Positions 33,380 through 46,599 of a stretch of 64,000 nucleotides of DNA are shown here, piece by piece (within the stretch, counting starts at the first letter, position 1; each line of letters begins with the position of its first letter). The position numbers and the translations under genes are program-made. The stretch is from NCBI GenBank assembly GCA_903813345.2, contig CAIIXF020000011.1, forward strand, positions 20,691,754 through 20,755,753. The letters run 5' to 3'. The notes under the pieces are model-generated. The model saw nothing but the letters and a program-made list of their open reading frames with translations, made no database searches and had not been told where the DNA came from. The DNA comes from Owenia fusiformis (Eukaryota > Annelida > Polychaeta > Sabellida > Oweniidae).

Positions 33380-33484
33380 TTGTATATATTATAGTACAAT
33401 AGAGTAATATGACACAACGGTCTAATATAAAGGATGTTTGAAAAAAGTATTGTATGTTATTGTACAGGAGTAATATGACACAAT
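33380..33484. promoter_or_regulatory. Duplicated segment upstream of the receptor gene
   Basis: GTACAATAGAGTAATATGAC (33394) and GTACAGGAGTAATATGACAC (33462) are imperfect direct copies of a ~35-base segment about 70 bases apart. They end about 90 bases before the signal-peptide ATG. The position suggests a promoter or 5' UTR duplication. Confidence 0.35.
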
Positions 33485-33571
33485 TAAACGTCCTTACATG
33501 AAAGGAAGCTTGAGCAAATGGTAGAACGGTATAAACATCGTTGACAGAACCGAAGGACTGGGTATTCGGAA

Positions 33572-36500
33572 ATGACACTGTTGATGCTTGTATTTTGCCT
33601 TTTGACAACTAAAGGTAAGGCCACAATTAAGGCGAGTTTTTCGAAATAATTGACAGAATATGACGATTATGAATTCGTCCAGTGGTTAAACCATTTTTCA
33701 AAGTAAACTCTAACGATAAAAACGACTTCTGTTGAACATTTTGAATTAGATAGTAACGGAGGTTATTTATTTAGTGTCTTAGCTTACCCTTTGCGTGGGC
33801 TTTCAACTAAAGGCTTTATGATAATTCAAAGACCTTCGATCATCAATAATAATTTCAATTAACTATAGGTCAATAATAAAAAATGATAAATTACATTGAA
33901 TCTAACATTGTCATCAGTCACAACAACCCCAACTATGCCAAATCATAATCCAACGTGAAACTAAAGTGTTTTTTTTGCTTGGAATGAGCATTAAAACACT
34001 CCTTCAAATAGCCACAGAGAAAGATGTTTGAGGATGACGATGACAGAACAAACACAGATAATCAGGTTAATTATCGGCAAATGATTCAAGAGTTACCTTC
34101 CAGAGTTAGGCAGGCTAGCCTGGAGACCAAATCATATCCAAATTAAAACACAGTGGTCTCAAATTGATACACAAACAAAAGCTTCACTAGAATCCCCAGC
34201 AGTGCAGTTTCTTGAACCTCTGACCTCTCTGTATAAGGGGGCTATAAGACATTGTGAGGGCCTCCCTATTCACCATATTTGACGCCCAATACTTTTTTCT
34301 CTGAGACTATTTGAAGGACCATTTTTATGCTAAACCCAAGCTAAGAGACCTAGAACAACTTAAGACCAGCATCCAAACAGAAATCAAAACATTCCCCCAG
34401 ATATATCAAATGTGATGAACAATGTAGTAGTAAGGATGCAGACTGTCACCGAAATATGAGGTTACATTGAATATGTGGTGTAAAAGGTAACGGGGTAAAG
34501 TATCAAAAAGGCAAAACTGAATTAAAAACTGTGTATAAGGGAAAAAACTTTCATCTTTTATCTACAAGACCATGCAAATATTGATTGGTTTGTCAATGGT
34601 GTTGATATACTTTTGGGTACATTTTTTTAGACACCCTATATCTGCCCGCTGATGAATATAATAGTTTTTACAAACCGGCTTTATGTACCTGTAACACGTC
34701 CAAGTATGGGATAAACTGATTTATCGGTACATAAAGCCGGTTTGTAAAAAACTTATATTTTCATCAGCGGGCAGATATAGCTTTACGTCCCGCTCCGAGC
34801 GGGCAGATATAGTATATCTGCCCGCTACGTCATAATCGCCGCTCGCATATTGGTTCATAATTTGTAACGTTCGTGTAATAACTGTAAACGACAATGGAGA
34901 AAAACGTAGACAATCGCGATCTGTTTGATGGTTTAAAAGGGAAGGAGCATCCAGTAATCAATGAAAAATTCGAGACCATAAATGTGGGAATATCTGAGAG
35001 AAAGGGAAAATCCGGCCACGGCCAAGAAAACAAAACTGGACATGAATATTCTAAAATATTTCCATGATTGAACAATGTGAACCAAATGACCAAGATTGGT
35101 ATGGGATAAACATATTATCCTATAGTCGGTTCAGGATATTGGGATTATCCCTTGGCCAATATAATATATCTTCCCTCGGGACCTATGGCCCTCGGGCAGA
35201 TATATTCTATTGGCCTCGGGATAATCCCAATATCCTGAACCTCATATAGGATAATCGCTATGTATCTCATACTTGAGTGGGTTTGGGGTAGATATCACCC
35301 GCTCCAGGCCAAATTATCTATCTATAAAATGTATTGAACTAAAGGAATTTTACGAAAATGTTAAATATATATACATGCATGAAATAAAATAAAGATTCCA
35401 GTAGCCGTACCAACATGCATGAAATAAAACAAGGATTTCTGTAGCCGTAATAACATTTTTCTAGCTTGGGCTCGACGTTTTTATATGATTTTCTTGATAG
35501 TTTAAAAATACGGACAAACGTATTTAACTGATACTTTCTGTTTTGCAGAACTGTATGCAGAAGTGTATTGTTCAAAATATCTGTCTGAAAAGCATGAAAT
35601 TCTTAAATAGGTGTTATAATATAAAATTGCAGCACATTGCAATCCACCACAAAATGGTGTTGTGTATACTCCAACAAAAGAAGCATATGGCGAAGGAGAG
35701 ATAGTACAGGTCACATGCAGCAATTCAACGTCAGAAAAAATAAATGTTACATGTAAACCCTCTGGTCATGGAAGTGATTGGTTTCCAAAACTTCCGACGT
35801 GTAAGGATAAAATATATATAAAAAAAACATATACGATGACTTACGGTTGTAGTCCTGAATTTGATGATTGGAAATTGATCTTCTTAAAATGTTAAAAATT
35901 TTCCATTAAAAGGTCACATCTCTCAATTAACTTCATGAAAATATTGCCATGAAACACTTTACTAGTACTCCACTTTTTCATTTCGACTGTATATTGTAAT
36001 TGACGATGCTATTTTAGGTGGTTTCCAAGTCGAGATGTTGGTCGCCATTATAGTACCATCCATCCTTGTTATTGGAGGTGTAATCATCGCTGTATATGCT
36101 TGGAGAAAGAAACGGAAAAGCACAACAGGTGACATTGATAACAGCAAGTTGTAATTAAAACAAAACAAAATAAATTGAAATATGATTGATCTAGGTAGCA
36201 GTTTTAGATTTTCATGGTTCGTACACGGCGTTCAGTAAAAGCTAATTTTGTTCTTAAATTTGTATTTCTTGCAATTTGTCATTCAAATTTTCAGGAAAGA
36301 AGCATCTGACATCTTCTAACTACCCTTAGAAGTCATAGTAACGGGAATACAGGTTCTGCGGTGAAAGGAGTGGTATCGATATGGAGACCTGAATTCAACA
36401 ATGTTTTTCTCTTAACCAATCATTGAAAACATTCTGTAAAACAACACGGTATTTTATGTAATGTTGACTGATTGGCAACAAGTTAATTATTTAGAAATAT

Positions 36501-39500
36501 TTTATATAACTGATTTTGTTAACATGTTTTGTTTTTTGGTGCATTTGTTTTTGCTCCTTTCTACCAATTCTTGAGAATGAAATAAAATGTCTTTCCGAAC
36601 CTTGTTGGAGCAAAATAGCATAATAGCATATAAAAAATGTTTTTAGACCTCTTAATATTATAGTTATACAAAGGAATTTTATGTTGATTTTAAAAAAGTA
36701 TTCAAAAAATTAAAACAAAATCCCCAAAATAGATAAAAATCAAGATAAACCTTTTATTTCATTTACAAGATACTTTTTTAAAATCAACCAAAATTTCCTT
36801 TGTACAATTACAATATTGAGAGACCTAAACATGTTGTGTTTATGTCGTTTTGTTCCAATGAGGTTTGGAAAGATGTTTCATTTCACTCTGGAAACATGAT
36901 ACCAATAACAAAACAAGTGTTTGATGTGTTTTCTAAAACAATATAGATGAAAGTATATATATAGTTTTCAAATTATATTGTTATATGACCATTAAGTTGA
37001 CGATGTGTTAAATTTTTAGATTTTTTATGACTGGTTTAAGAGAAACGTGTGTTCAAAAAGTTCTCCGTATCGATACCACTCCTTTTAATAGTTTACTGCA
37101 TAGTAGATTTTGTTTACGTTAGATTCTGTCATGTCCATGTTTTGATCAGCTCTACTTTTCTTGCCTAACTGTGCCGAATCAGCTCGTCAATAATCTATAA
37201 TTGAAAATTAAACGATGCGAACACGGTTTGGTAATACTTGGTATGAATAGAAAATCAGCAATACTTCCGTGGGAATTAATAATTGTCCCTAAAATAAATA
37301 GAATCGAACTTCATCGAACAAAGTTTGGGAATATTTGGCAGGGTAACTACTAACTAGATCAAAGAAAATTCTATGTTAGTTCTTGAAATTCCCAAATACG
37401 TCCAATCAGAGTTCGCCAAACATCAGTAAAATAAGGCTGGTAAGATACTTCAGAATGATTAGAGTCATTCGACAAAAGCTCATGATTTCTCTATATTAAT
37501 ATGAAAAGTAGATGAAACTGTGTAACTGAAATACTTTAATATGAAAATAAATAAAACGGTGTTCTAAAATATGGACTGTCATCTCCTGTGAAAAGGAGGG
37601 TTGATTAGAAAAAGAGTTGATTTTTTACAAAATTATGATCTAATTCATCGTATACAGGGTGTCAAAAAACAACGGCACCCCCCTCAACAGCATAAAGTTC
37701 TCAATGTTCTATATCGTGTCATACCTCATTTGAAAGATAATTTAATTCTGGAGTTACTCATCATATTTCATTTAACAAAACTTAATATTAAAAAAGCTAC
37801 ATTGTTTCAAAGTTTGCTACTTCGGTACTTTGTTTGCTGCTCTGTTACTGGTTAAAAGTCAAATTTTCAAAAAGTGAAATATGAAAGATTTACCCCAGAT
37901 TTCAACTGCACTGAACATATGGGTTCATTTCTCAAAAACAGGGTATAGGAACTGATGGACAAAGAGCCTCTTGAAAAAAAGATACAGTAAGGATGTATTT
38001 CTGAAGAATGTGAGGAAAGTGCAAAGAGGATTATGCAACGCTACACTTTTATGTGAATTTTTATTGAAATTATATCCGTCCAGATAAGCTGCTGTTTGAG
38101 CAGTAACTGGTGGCCATACTACTAAGAATCAGCTGTACATCTGTAAAATTATATGATATAGAGCTGAAATTTCTCAGGTAACTTCAGAATTAAATTGTCT
38201 TTAAAATGAGATATGACACACCATTAAGCATTAAGTACTTTTTGCTGTAGAGGGGTGCCGTTTTTTGACACCCTGTACATACAATATATAATTAGATAGA
38301 TGCCCGGTGTGTGTCCAATATAAGGCAAACAATTGGAATGAAAGTGTTTGCGTTTTTACAACTTGTGATGACAGTAATATTTCAGCAACTGGTATTCAAA
38401 AAACTCTTCGAAACAGCTAGTGTAAACTAAATGCTGTATGTCATTAGAATGTTCGGACACTTTAAATAGGCTCTTGTGTGACTTTCTATTAGGCCACATG
38501 AAAAAACACATGGGTCATCCAAGGAGTTAATTCCGGTTACTATAATAAGAATACCTGAATGTATTATCAACACACGGACATCATATCCCTTACCCATCGT
38601 CAAGTAATCATTACCAAAGTCCATAATTAAACAACAAGACAATGTCAGATTTTATTCATGCTATGAGAGTCGTTTCAATATATGTTGAAGAAAGAGTCCA
38701 AAACAATTAGTAGGGAGTTCAGTGTCATGATGGGGGACAGACAACGTAAGTCCCGAGTTGTCAAGAACATTATCTACTGGTCTATAGGTATAATAACATT
38801 TCGATTATTCTAACAGAGAGATCGAAGAAAAATACAGAAACACATGAAATGAAAGACATGGCCGTTGTTAATGAAACATCAAGAAAACCATTACTTTCCG
38901 ATCTGCAACAAACACCTGCAACAACAGATGAAGGTAAGAAAGATGTTATCGCCTGATCACAAAGTTCTCATATCATAATTCATGTCTGGTACTATTTTAC
39001 CTTTGACGATTCTCTCTTACCATATTTTGCCACTGCCAATATGCTTGCTTTCTTCGTCTGGTATCTTTCTTTTCATGTTTTTATTGTTTCCATTGTGATA
39101 CCGTTAGTAATTTGTGAGTTTCATTTTAACTGAGATTTATTTCTGGTACTGATGATAACTAATTTAGGTTAGAGAGTCTGAAATGATGTAAACAAAAGCT
39201 CACGAATTCTTCCAGTGAAGTGTGAATTTAAGAATAAATAATATTCCCACCTCTTTGACAATCATTTTTTGTGTTTAGGATTTATCAAATGACCTTGCTA
39301 ATATAAATGACGAAAAAGTTTGCCAACAAATATTTAATGAACACTATGAATAAACAATATAAGGTAAAGCGTGGATTACAGAGGGCGAAGTTGGATATTT
39401 TGACTCGATATATGACACAAATTAATAAGATATTGATTTGGAAATCTCAAGAAATTTGTTTTAATTAATATTTCCTATCACTTTCACCATCACCCTTGTA

Positions 39501-42019
39501 ATATCAAGTAAAACTAGATTTGAAATGTTTGCAATAAAACCGCCTCAGCTACTAGTGAGAGAACTTGTACGGCGACCATACTCTCAAAACATTTCTTAAA
39601 TATTTATTTACAGAAGATAACAACAAACGCAAAGGTGTAAAAAGCAAACCTCCCAAGGATGATGGAAAACAAATACCGACGGAGCAAGGTGCCTACAAGC
39701 ATCTCAATGGTATTAAGTTTTTTACCTGTAAATGTTATCCAGCAGGTAGCATACAGCATAAGACCCTTACTCGAGCCAAACCAAATACGGTATTAATCGC
39801 TATGATATTAACAACAATACACTTCGCGTTAACAAACCAGACCTCGGTCACGTGGTTGAATTGCGCGCGGCGCAAGTCAGCTGCGTAATATTTGATGAAA
39901 GTTCTTCTCTGGTATCACGAAAAAGCAATACCCGGGGAGAAAAGTAATATAAATATTACACAATTGACTTGCGCCGCGGGCATTCAAAAACGCAGCCCTC
40001 GTGATAAATCATTAGGGTCTTCATCAATGAATTCTTGATCCAGCGGATGCTTATTTGTCTCTTAACTTTGGCCATATTATATAATCACCAGTAAATACGA
40101 GACATTAAGCTTTTTTAAGAGATTACGTTTGATATCTATACACCAAATTATTCTTTACGCTATCAACATGGTGTGTCACTGAAACTGCAATTTTTAGCGT
40201 ACGTAGATTCACCATAGCAAATATCAGTGACAGTATGGAAACACAACAACATCAATGCCCCAAATGTTTTCTTTATTTTCAGACCACGAACGTAAAGGTG
40301 CAACAAGCAAACTTCCAAAGGTTGCTAGACAACAAAAACGGCCAGGGCAAAATGAGATGAAAGATAGTGCCGACCAAATCGATGGTATATTAGGGTTATG
40401 TACTGGAAAGTTTTTGATACAGGTTATATCCCGAGGAAAATATGTATGCAGGTCTCGAGAAATGCACATAATTCCCGAGCGATAAACTCTGGATCAAAAA
40501 CCAACCATACACGGCAGATGTATTTACACCTATTGAAAAAAACATAGTAAAACATCTCTTATTAATTCTTTTAGAATCAATATTAGAAATTCATTTAAAA
40601 AGTCGTTTGGGGCGGGATTTACTCCCGTCGAGAGCTACTTAGATTTTTAAAGTATAGCTCTCTATCGCTAGAATCAACAGCTTAAGAATCCTGACTTCAA
40701 AGAAAATTTCAGGGAATTCAGCTGACTCATGTTGCACATTATATACCTGAAAATGTATCCTACATCGCCATCTTTCATTCAGCTCAACTATAGAACGTCT
40801 CACTGCCCTATGTATCGATCAGGACTTCATTTTATTGGTCGTGTCAAAAGTTTTGGCCAGATATATTCAATATGGCGGCTTGACGTTTCCCAAGTTGCGC
40901 ATGCGTCGATAGTATTTCCGTTTAACCGCCATATTGGAAATGGGTATCGAACAAAAAACGATTAGAACTCCTGATCGCCATAGAAGCACATCCGCGATCC
41001 TACATGCACGAGGAAAGTAGACACATATGAGCCCATATGTAGGCTACAGTTTGAGACAAACAGCAAGCCGCTGATTGGCGCTGATCAAATTTAGATGTCA
41101 CAATTATTCAGCTGGGAGATCCTCACGATGGAGAGCTATACTTTCAAAATCTAACATGGTAGCTCTCGACGTGAGTAAGGCGGGATGGTTACAGCCTGTA
41201 TTCTACAGACCTCGGCGACAGCGGAATAGCTACTGAAAAAATATTACCCCCCCCCCTTAGTTTCACAATAGACATTTCCGCACGTTCATGACGTTATGTA
41301 CCTAGAACCTCAATATCTATTGGATACACAAACATTTCTAAATATATATTGGTTAACGAAAACAAATCCTGCACCAAGGGATGTTGTAAAAAAAGTTCGA
41401 TCCCACGACCCCGAGTTTTCAAAGAGCAACTTATTGATATGATACGAATGTATCTTAATATAATTTATTACTTTCTCTGAGCGTTCTTGGTGAATTTGCC
41501 GAAGACCATGAGCTCCCGGGTCATTTGATACCTCCAGTTCTCCAAAACGACGAAAACGACGCGACTTGGGTTTTTACTGTCATTCCAAAAATTAATCAAC
41601 TTTATTTAAAATTACGCAAACATAACTATTCTTTCCGATTCGAATGTCGTTAATTGGTACTCAACTTTTGTGCATACTTCCGAAATGAGAAATGTCAAAA
41701 GTAATGTGTCATTTCAGATTCTCTAGACGATATATTATTGCTGAGCATCGGTAAGAGGATTACTAACAGCCTTGTAGATATGGCAGTCCAGCTTAAGCTA
41801 GGCAATGAAGTTGTCGATAACATTATGGCAAGCAACCAACGTGTTTCTAGCTATTGGGGGTACCAGTTATTAACGACGTGGCATCAAAGTACTGAAGTTC
41901 CCAATAAAAGGCGTGTACTTGCAACTGCACTAAGGGGTATAGGACGAACCGACCTTGCACAAGAGGTGGAAAAATATAAATCTCTTAAAATTGAGTTGAA
42001 TAGGAGCGGATCTCTGTGA
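33572..42019 (+). CDS. CCP/Sushi-transmembrane-Death domain receptor, 7 exons
   Basis: Exons: 33572-33614, 35633-35800, 36018-36128, 38817-38933, 39614-39709, 40283-40384, 41718-42019. All introns are GT-AG and phase 1. The product is 312 residues. Order: signal peptide (1 to about 15); one CCP/Sushi domain with four Cys (17, 43, 55, 71), Trp64 and two sequons (Asn45, Asn52); one hydrophobic membrane span (77-99) followed by 'RKKRK' stop-transfer; a charged cytoplasmic linker (about 105-212); and a C-terminal Death domain (about 218-300) with 'LLTTWHQ' and 'IGRTDLAQEV' helices. The last CCP cysteine codon is split between exons 2 and 3. Death domains recruit adaptors such as MyD88, FADD or IRAK-type partners, so signalling from an extracellular CCP ligand sensor is inferred. 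Expression is not proven. I do not recognise a named gene with this order. Confidence 0.85.
34637..35255. repeat. Foldback elements in receptor intron 1
   Basis: Three palindromes. 34637-34779 (143 bp) has arms starting TATATCTGCCCGCTGATG. 34798-34826 is a perfect palindrome of two 14-bp arms (AGCGGGCAGATATA) around one G. 35114-35255 (142 bp) has arms starting ATTATCCTATA and an inner CTCGGGCAGATATATTC that echoes the first two. There is no coding content. Confidence 0.85.
37655..38275. mobile_element. TA-flanked inverted-repeat element in receptor intron 3
   Basis: The ends CAGGGTGTCAAAAAACAACG and CGTTTTTTGACACCCTG are flanked by TA. The inverted repeats extend about 100 bp. At 621 bp with no transposase, it is a Tc1/mariner-type MITE. 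Confidence 0.8.
40619..41176. repeat. Inverted-repeat element in receptor intron 6
   Basis: TTACTCCCGTCGAGAGCTAC...AAAGTATAGCTCTC (40619-40672) pairs with GAGAGCTATACTTTCAAAATC...GTAGCTCTCGACGTGAGTAA (41132-41180). The ~460 bases between do not code. Confidence 0.6.
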
Positions 42020-42097
42020 ACCAATCTTGTGATAAACGAAAATATGTTAATTATGTGCCCAAAAAGTGACAGGACCTCTTTTCACTCTTCAAGTCAA

Positions 42098-42550
42098 CTA
42101 TGCCACTGCTTCCAAACAACAGAAGCCCGGGTTTTCGAAGCCTTTAAGAAAATGATCTTTGCAATATACGTTTAATGAAATAGAATAGCAGTTTGAGCGA
42201 CGCCATAATACTAATGGCTGATAAAGTTTTATTCTTTTTGGGATTAGGAACGTTTTTAAAATGGAGGTACTTTTGATGAACTTTTCTTTATTATGATCAT
42301 TTCGATTCTTTCGAATAACGTGCTCTTTGACATACTGTACGCTATCACACTGGCGTTTGACAAAGTTTGAGTTTAGAGCACCCAATCCGATGTTTGACAA
42401 AGCTTCATTCTGGCTCACTTTTGAATTTAAGACTGCATTTATTTTTAATGGAAGTCTTCTTTGATCTGGATGCCGAGTATACTTTGATTTGGAACATGCC
42501 AGTATATTTAACCCATATTCAAATGCAAATGGCAACATAGGTTCGGACAT
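42098..42550 (-). CDS. Uncharacterised 150-residue open frame
   Basis: The longest unexplained frame outside the Polinton, in tail-to-tail position with the receptor gene and only 78 bases from its stop. The predicted protein is basic and Lys/Asn/Ser-rich, with seven or so cysteines near the C-terminus, no signal peptide and no domain I recognise. It could be a single-exon gene, a terminal exon of a minus-strand gene, a transposon remnant or chance. I cannot choose between these. Confidence 0.2.
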   Translation of the reverse strand: MSEPMLPFAFEYGLNILACSKSKYTRHPDQRRLPLKINAVLNSKVSQNEALSNIGLGALNSNFVKRQCDSVQYVKEHVIRKNRNDHNKEKFIKSTSILKTFLIPKRIKLYQPLVLWRRSNCYSISLNVYCKDHFLKGFENPGFCCLEAVA

Positions 42551-44008
42551 AGGTTTTGTTTATTTGAAAGTGAATACCCCTGAACTGTTTATTTATATGT
42601 AGGTTGTAACCGTATCGGCAAAAGGTATGCCATAAAACATAATTTTGTGATTTATAATAGAATAACGTTATTATTAACCAACTAGAATTAATTACGTTTC
42701 TAGTTTTGTTCTACTATTGATTATCATGTGCGCGTGTTCACAGATCGTTTCAGCTTTATCAATAGAAAATATTAACTTAACGATATTAAAATTGCCTTCT
42801 CATCATTTAAAATAGTTGAATGCTTATAGTTATATGATATTTTTCATTATAGTGCTTTCTATTTTTTACGAAATGAAAATGTACGATTACATGATACGGA
42901 TTTTATATTATTTGATATATTCATATTTTTGATTTCTAGTAAATTCTGTTTGTAAAGGCCTTCATTCAATGTCACTTTGTTATTAAATGAACAAGCTTTA
43001 TGAAAAAATGGCCCCTGACTTCTACATTTGAACATTTCGTTATTTGAACTTTGTGGATTTCCTCGCTCTTGGATATTCGACTTGATCCTTGTATATCTTG
43101 TATATCATCCGAAAGATAATTAAGACTGATCAGTCACATTTGCTACGTCGACTGTACGGTCTATCATTTCTATTTGTAAAAGTTCCTGTGAGATACTTTT
43201 TGCTACGGCAACCTTATAGAGAATTTTGAGAGAGAAAACTACAACTGCCGCATGCCCTTTCAAATTATGACGCATGTTCACCATAGGGCGTCTAGTGGAA
43301 TCTAGTGAGTAAAAGACGATCTTACCAAAAACACATATTATTTAGTACAACAAAGTTTTTGTAAGCTGTTATTTGTGTAGACATAGAGGCTGTAAGATAC
43401 CGGATAATGTATCATTTTCTGTGGAAGATCTTAAACGTCTAGTGTTTTCAATTAATCGAACGCGCCCTTAGTGACGTGACTGTCAGTTAAAATTTGAGAC
43501 TCCGGCTATAAATTACGACCCAATGATCAAAAATAGGACAATTCATTCCAAAAGGTGTTGTTCCAAACTTTGCACGAATGTGTAGCATGCATGAGTGCTA
43601 ACAGTTGGACGGCACATTGCCTTAACCCATCAGCTTTATGACGTGCACTTCCGCGTGGGACTATATCTTTACAACGGGAATTTCAAGTTTTTGTCAGTGT
43701 AGACATAAAAAGTTGCGGTCCTCTTACTCGCGCAGTTTTTAATATTTTCATTTGAAACTTGCAGGAACGGTGCTTTGAATCTAGCTCTCTACTCTTTGAA
43801 AACGTCATGTAGAATCAAAACAGTTGAACTATTTATTTTTTGTCGTGAAAATATTATTTTTTTAGTTTATTTTTATTTTAAAACTTTTTGGGAAAAAATG
43901 TAACAAATTTTTATTTCTTGTCATATATATCCGATATTTTGTCATCATGAAATTCGAGATTCCTTTTAATGATGGTGCAAATTTCATAACAATTGATGAT
44001 TTTTTATT
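42551..44008. other. No supported gene
   Basis: AT-rich intergenic DNA. I see no repeat or coding structure in it. Confidence 0.5.
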
Positions 44009-45420
44009 AGACTCCAGATGTCAATCTGGAGTCTATTGTTTTTGCCAGTATTCTTCTTTATTATTCTTTAGACGATTTTTCTATAACTATAAGGTATCCA
44101 GTAAAGACCATTATACAGTTCATTTAGGTTCAGTATCTAGTTGGCGGGAAATTGGGTCAATTTTTTATCTAGGTCAAAGGTCAAGAACTAGGTCAAATCT
44201 TACATTTTCAACCTTCTGTCCATTGTCTTCGTTGTTATTTATCGAAACGTCTTTGTCTTTTTTCATCATGTAGCTTAGAAACAGCCCTTTCATGATTTGC
44301 CATCCATTTTTTGATTACTCCTACCAATTTTGAAATATGGCGTCCAGAAAGTAGGTCGAAATTAGAGGTTTCTCAAATTTAACATATGAGTTATGAACTA
44401 AGGGAAGAATTTCCCCAGGAATCCGAATCTGCAAACCAAATTTCGATTCGACTTCCGGTTCGGAAGTTATGGCGTTTTAAAAGCTCAAAAATTTAGTGCC
44501 CATGTTAAGTCAATGGGAAAAAAAAAATTTTTGAAGTGAGAAATACGAAATATAGACTGAGTTCAGCTTAATTTAATGAAAGCCTTCAAAAGAAGGGGAC
44601 CTCAAAAGCCAGTTAGTTTCAAAATTTGGACACCAAAATGCCTAGGTCAAAATCTAGGTCAAATTCAAAGGTTTTCCTTATTTTTGCGATTCTGACACTA
44701 CACTTCAATTATATTCTTCGAAATTGTGTATACATGTAGCCAAGAGTGTGCTAATAGTGTTAGCCTTTTGCCGTCAGAAAGTATTTTGACCCACTTTTGA
44801 GATATGGTGTCCGAAAAGTAGGTCAAAATAAAAAATCCCCAAATTTAACGTATGAGTTATGAATTAGGGGTAGCATTTTGTCAGGAATCCGAATCTGCAA
44901 ACCAAATTTCGATCCGACTTCCAGTTCGGAAGTTATGGCGTGTCCAAAAAGTAGGTCAAAATAAAAAATCTCCAAATTTAACGTATGAGTTATGAATTAG
45001 GGGTAGAATTTTGTCAGGAATCCGAATCTGTAAACCAAATTTCGATCTGACTACCGGTTCGGAAGTTATGGCGTTTTGAAATTTCGGAAAAATCGATCTG
45101 ATGGTATCCTGATAGAAAGTCAAGAGTAGAGAAGAAAATATTGAAAAATTCATCCATCCTTCCTATCTGATCCTATCCTATCCTTCGTATCTATCCTTCC
45201 TTCGTATCTTTTCCTTCCTATCCTATCCTATCATATCCTTTCTTCCTATTCAATCCTATCCTTCTTTCTTATTCTATCCTATCGTCCCCTCCTATTCTAT
45301 CCTATCCTACCTTCCTATTTTATCCATCCATCTTTTTCTGGATGACTCAGCTTATTCTGGATGACTCGGCTTATTTTGGATGACTCGGCTAAAAAGGTCT
45401 GAATCTGGAGTCTGAAATTG
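44009..45420. repeat. Repeat block: terminal hairpin plus 131-bp tandem units
   Basis: It starts with a perfect hairpin (AGACTCCAGAT, loop GTCA, ATCTGGAGTCT, 44009-44034). Near the other end is a partial copy (AATCTGGAGTCTG, 45403). Inside, units of about 131 bp containing AGTAGGTCAAAATAAAAAAT and TTCGGAAGTTATGGCG occur at about 44812 and 44947, with a diverged one at about 44345. The bounded layout suggests a single mobile repeat, but I find no transposase. Confidence 0.6.
45155..45330. repeat. Pyrimidine-rich simple repeat
   Basis: Irregular runs of CCTATC, CCTTCC and CTATCCTTC over about 175 bases, with strong strand bias. Confidence 0.9.
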
Positions 45421-46599
45421 AACTCGTTCAATTTCCAAAGTCTAGTTATCAGTGTTATGTTTTCCAAAAACGGTGTACCACTGTGCATGTTTCTTTAATT
45501 GACGGCACATTTGCCTTTTTAATTGGGAGAACGTACAGGTCCGGACGCAATAAGCTTTATTTGATTTAATACACTCAAAAATAAAGTTTGCTATCAAATC
45601 AGAATGTTCACAAAACATAAACCTTGCCTTTGTTTTCCCAATTCTAAAAGCAGGCGAAATGAACTATGATAATCGTTTGACTCTCGATACTACAGAACTT
45701 GAACTTGAACATACTAAAATCGAAGTTACCTATAGTTACGCTTGTAAAGTTAATTATATGTTTAACGGCGTGCTGAGTGAATGTATCTAATCAAATTTGT
45801 CACATACCCATAAGATCGTAGATCACAATTCTAAGTTTAAAATGTAATTTGGATTCGTAAGAAGTATTTCTGTTTTAAACTTACCTTTGCTGTCTGAAAA
45901 AGACCAATATGCATAGACGGGGATGTTGAAACCTATAGTTCCTTTGAATGACCTGCATTTGTACTACGAAATGATCCTGTGGAGAAAAGTTGATGAATTC
46001 CAAACAGCTAGTTCTAGCAAATCTACTAGTATAAGCTTACTTTCTTAAAGTATTTCAATGTTAAAAATATCTATTGATATGTTTCATTTTTAAAATGATC
46101 TTTTGCTTCCCTTAACTTATATGTGTGACTTAATGAAGAATGCTGTTTACCATATCAAACTTAAGACTTAAACTTGGCAATTACTCGATACATGTTATAA
46201 CGCGATTTTCTTTCATTTTCTACAAAAATGGTATGTTTTCGAACGGTCACTTATGTTAATCTATGACCATGGTATGATTGAAAATGAAAGAACTGAACCA
46301 AGTATTGTCGACTGGGTTGAATCATAAGATTTATTTTGATTGATTTAATCTCTTCTTGAATTTTAAGACTTTTGTCCGAATTACATCTGCTATGGAATTA
46401 AAGTTCAAATATACCTCAGAATTGCTTATTGAATTAACCTAGCAATTAATCTGAAAATAATTCTTTACATAGGTTATATATCATAGATCATAGATATGTA
46501 AAAAATAAAAATGTGTTTTGAAAGATGAATTGGTAACAAACGTTTTCGTACACGTGCCATTCTTCACCTTCAGCCCATTTAAAGCACGAAATCCCGTAT
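45421..46599. other. No supported gene
   Basis: AT-rich sequence with no gene. The ends grade into the flanking tandem repeats. Confidence 0.5.
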
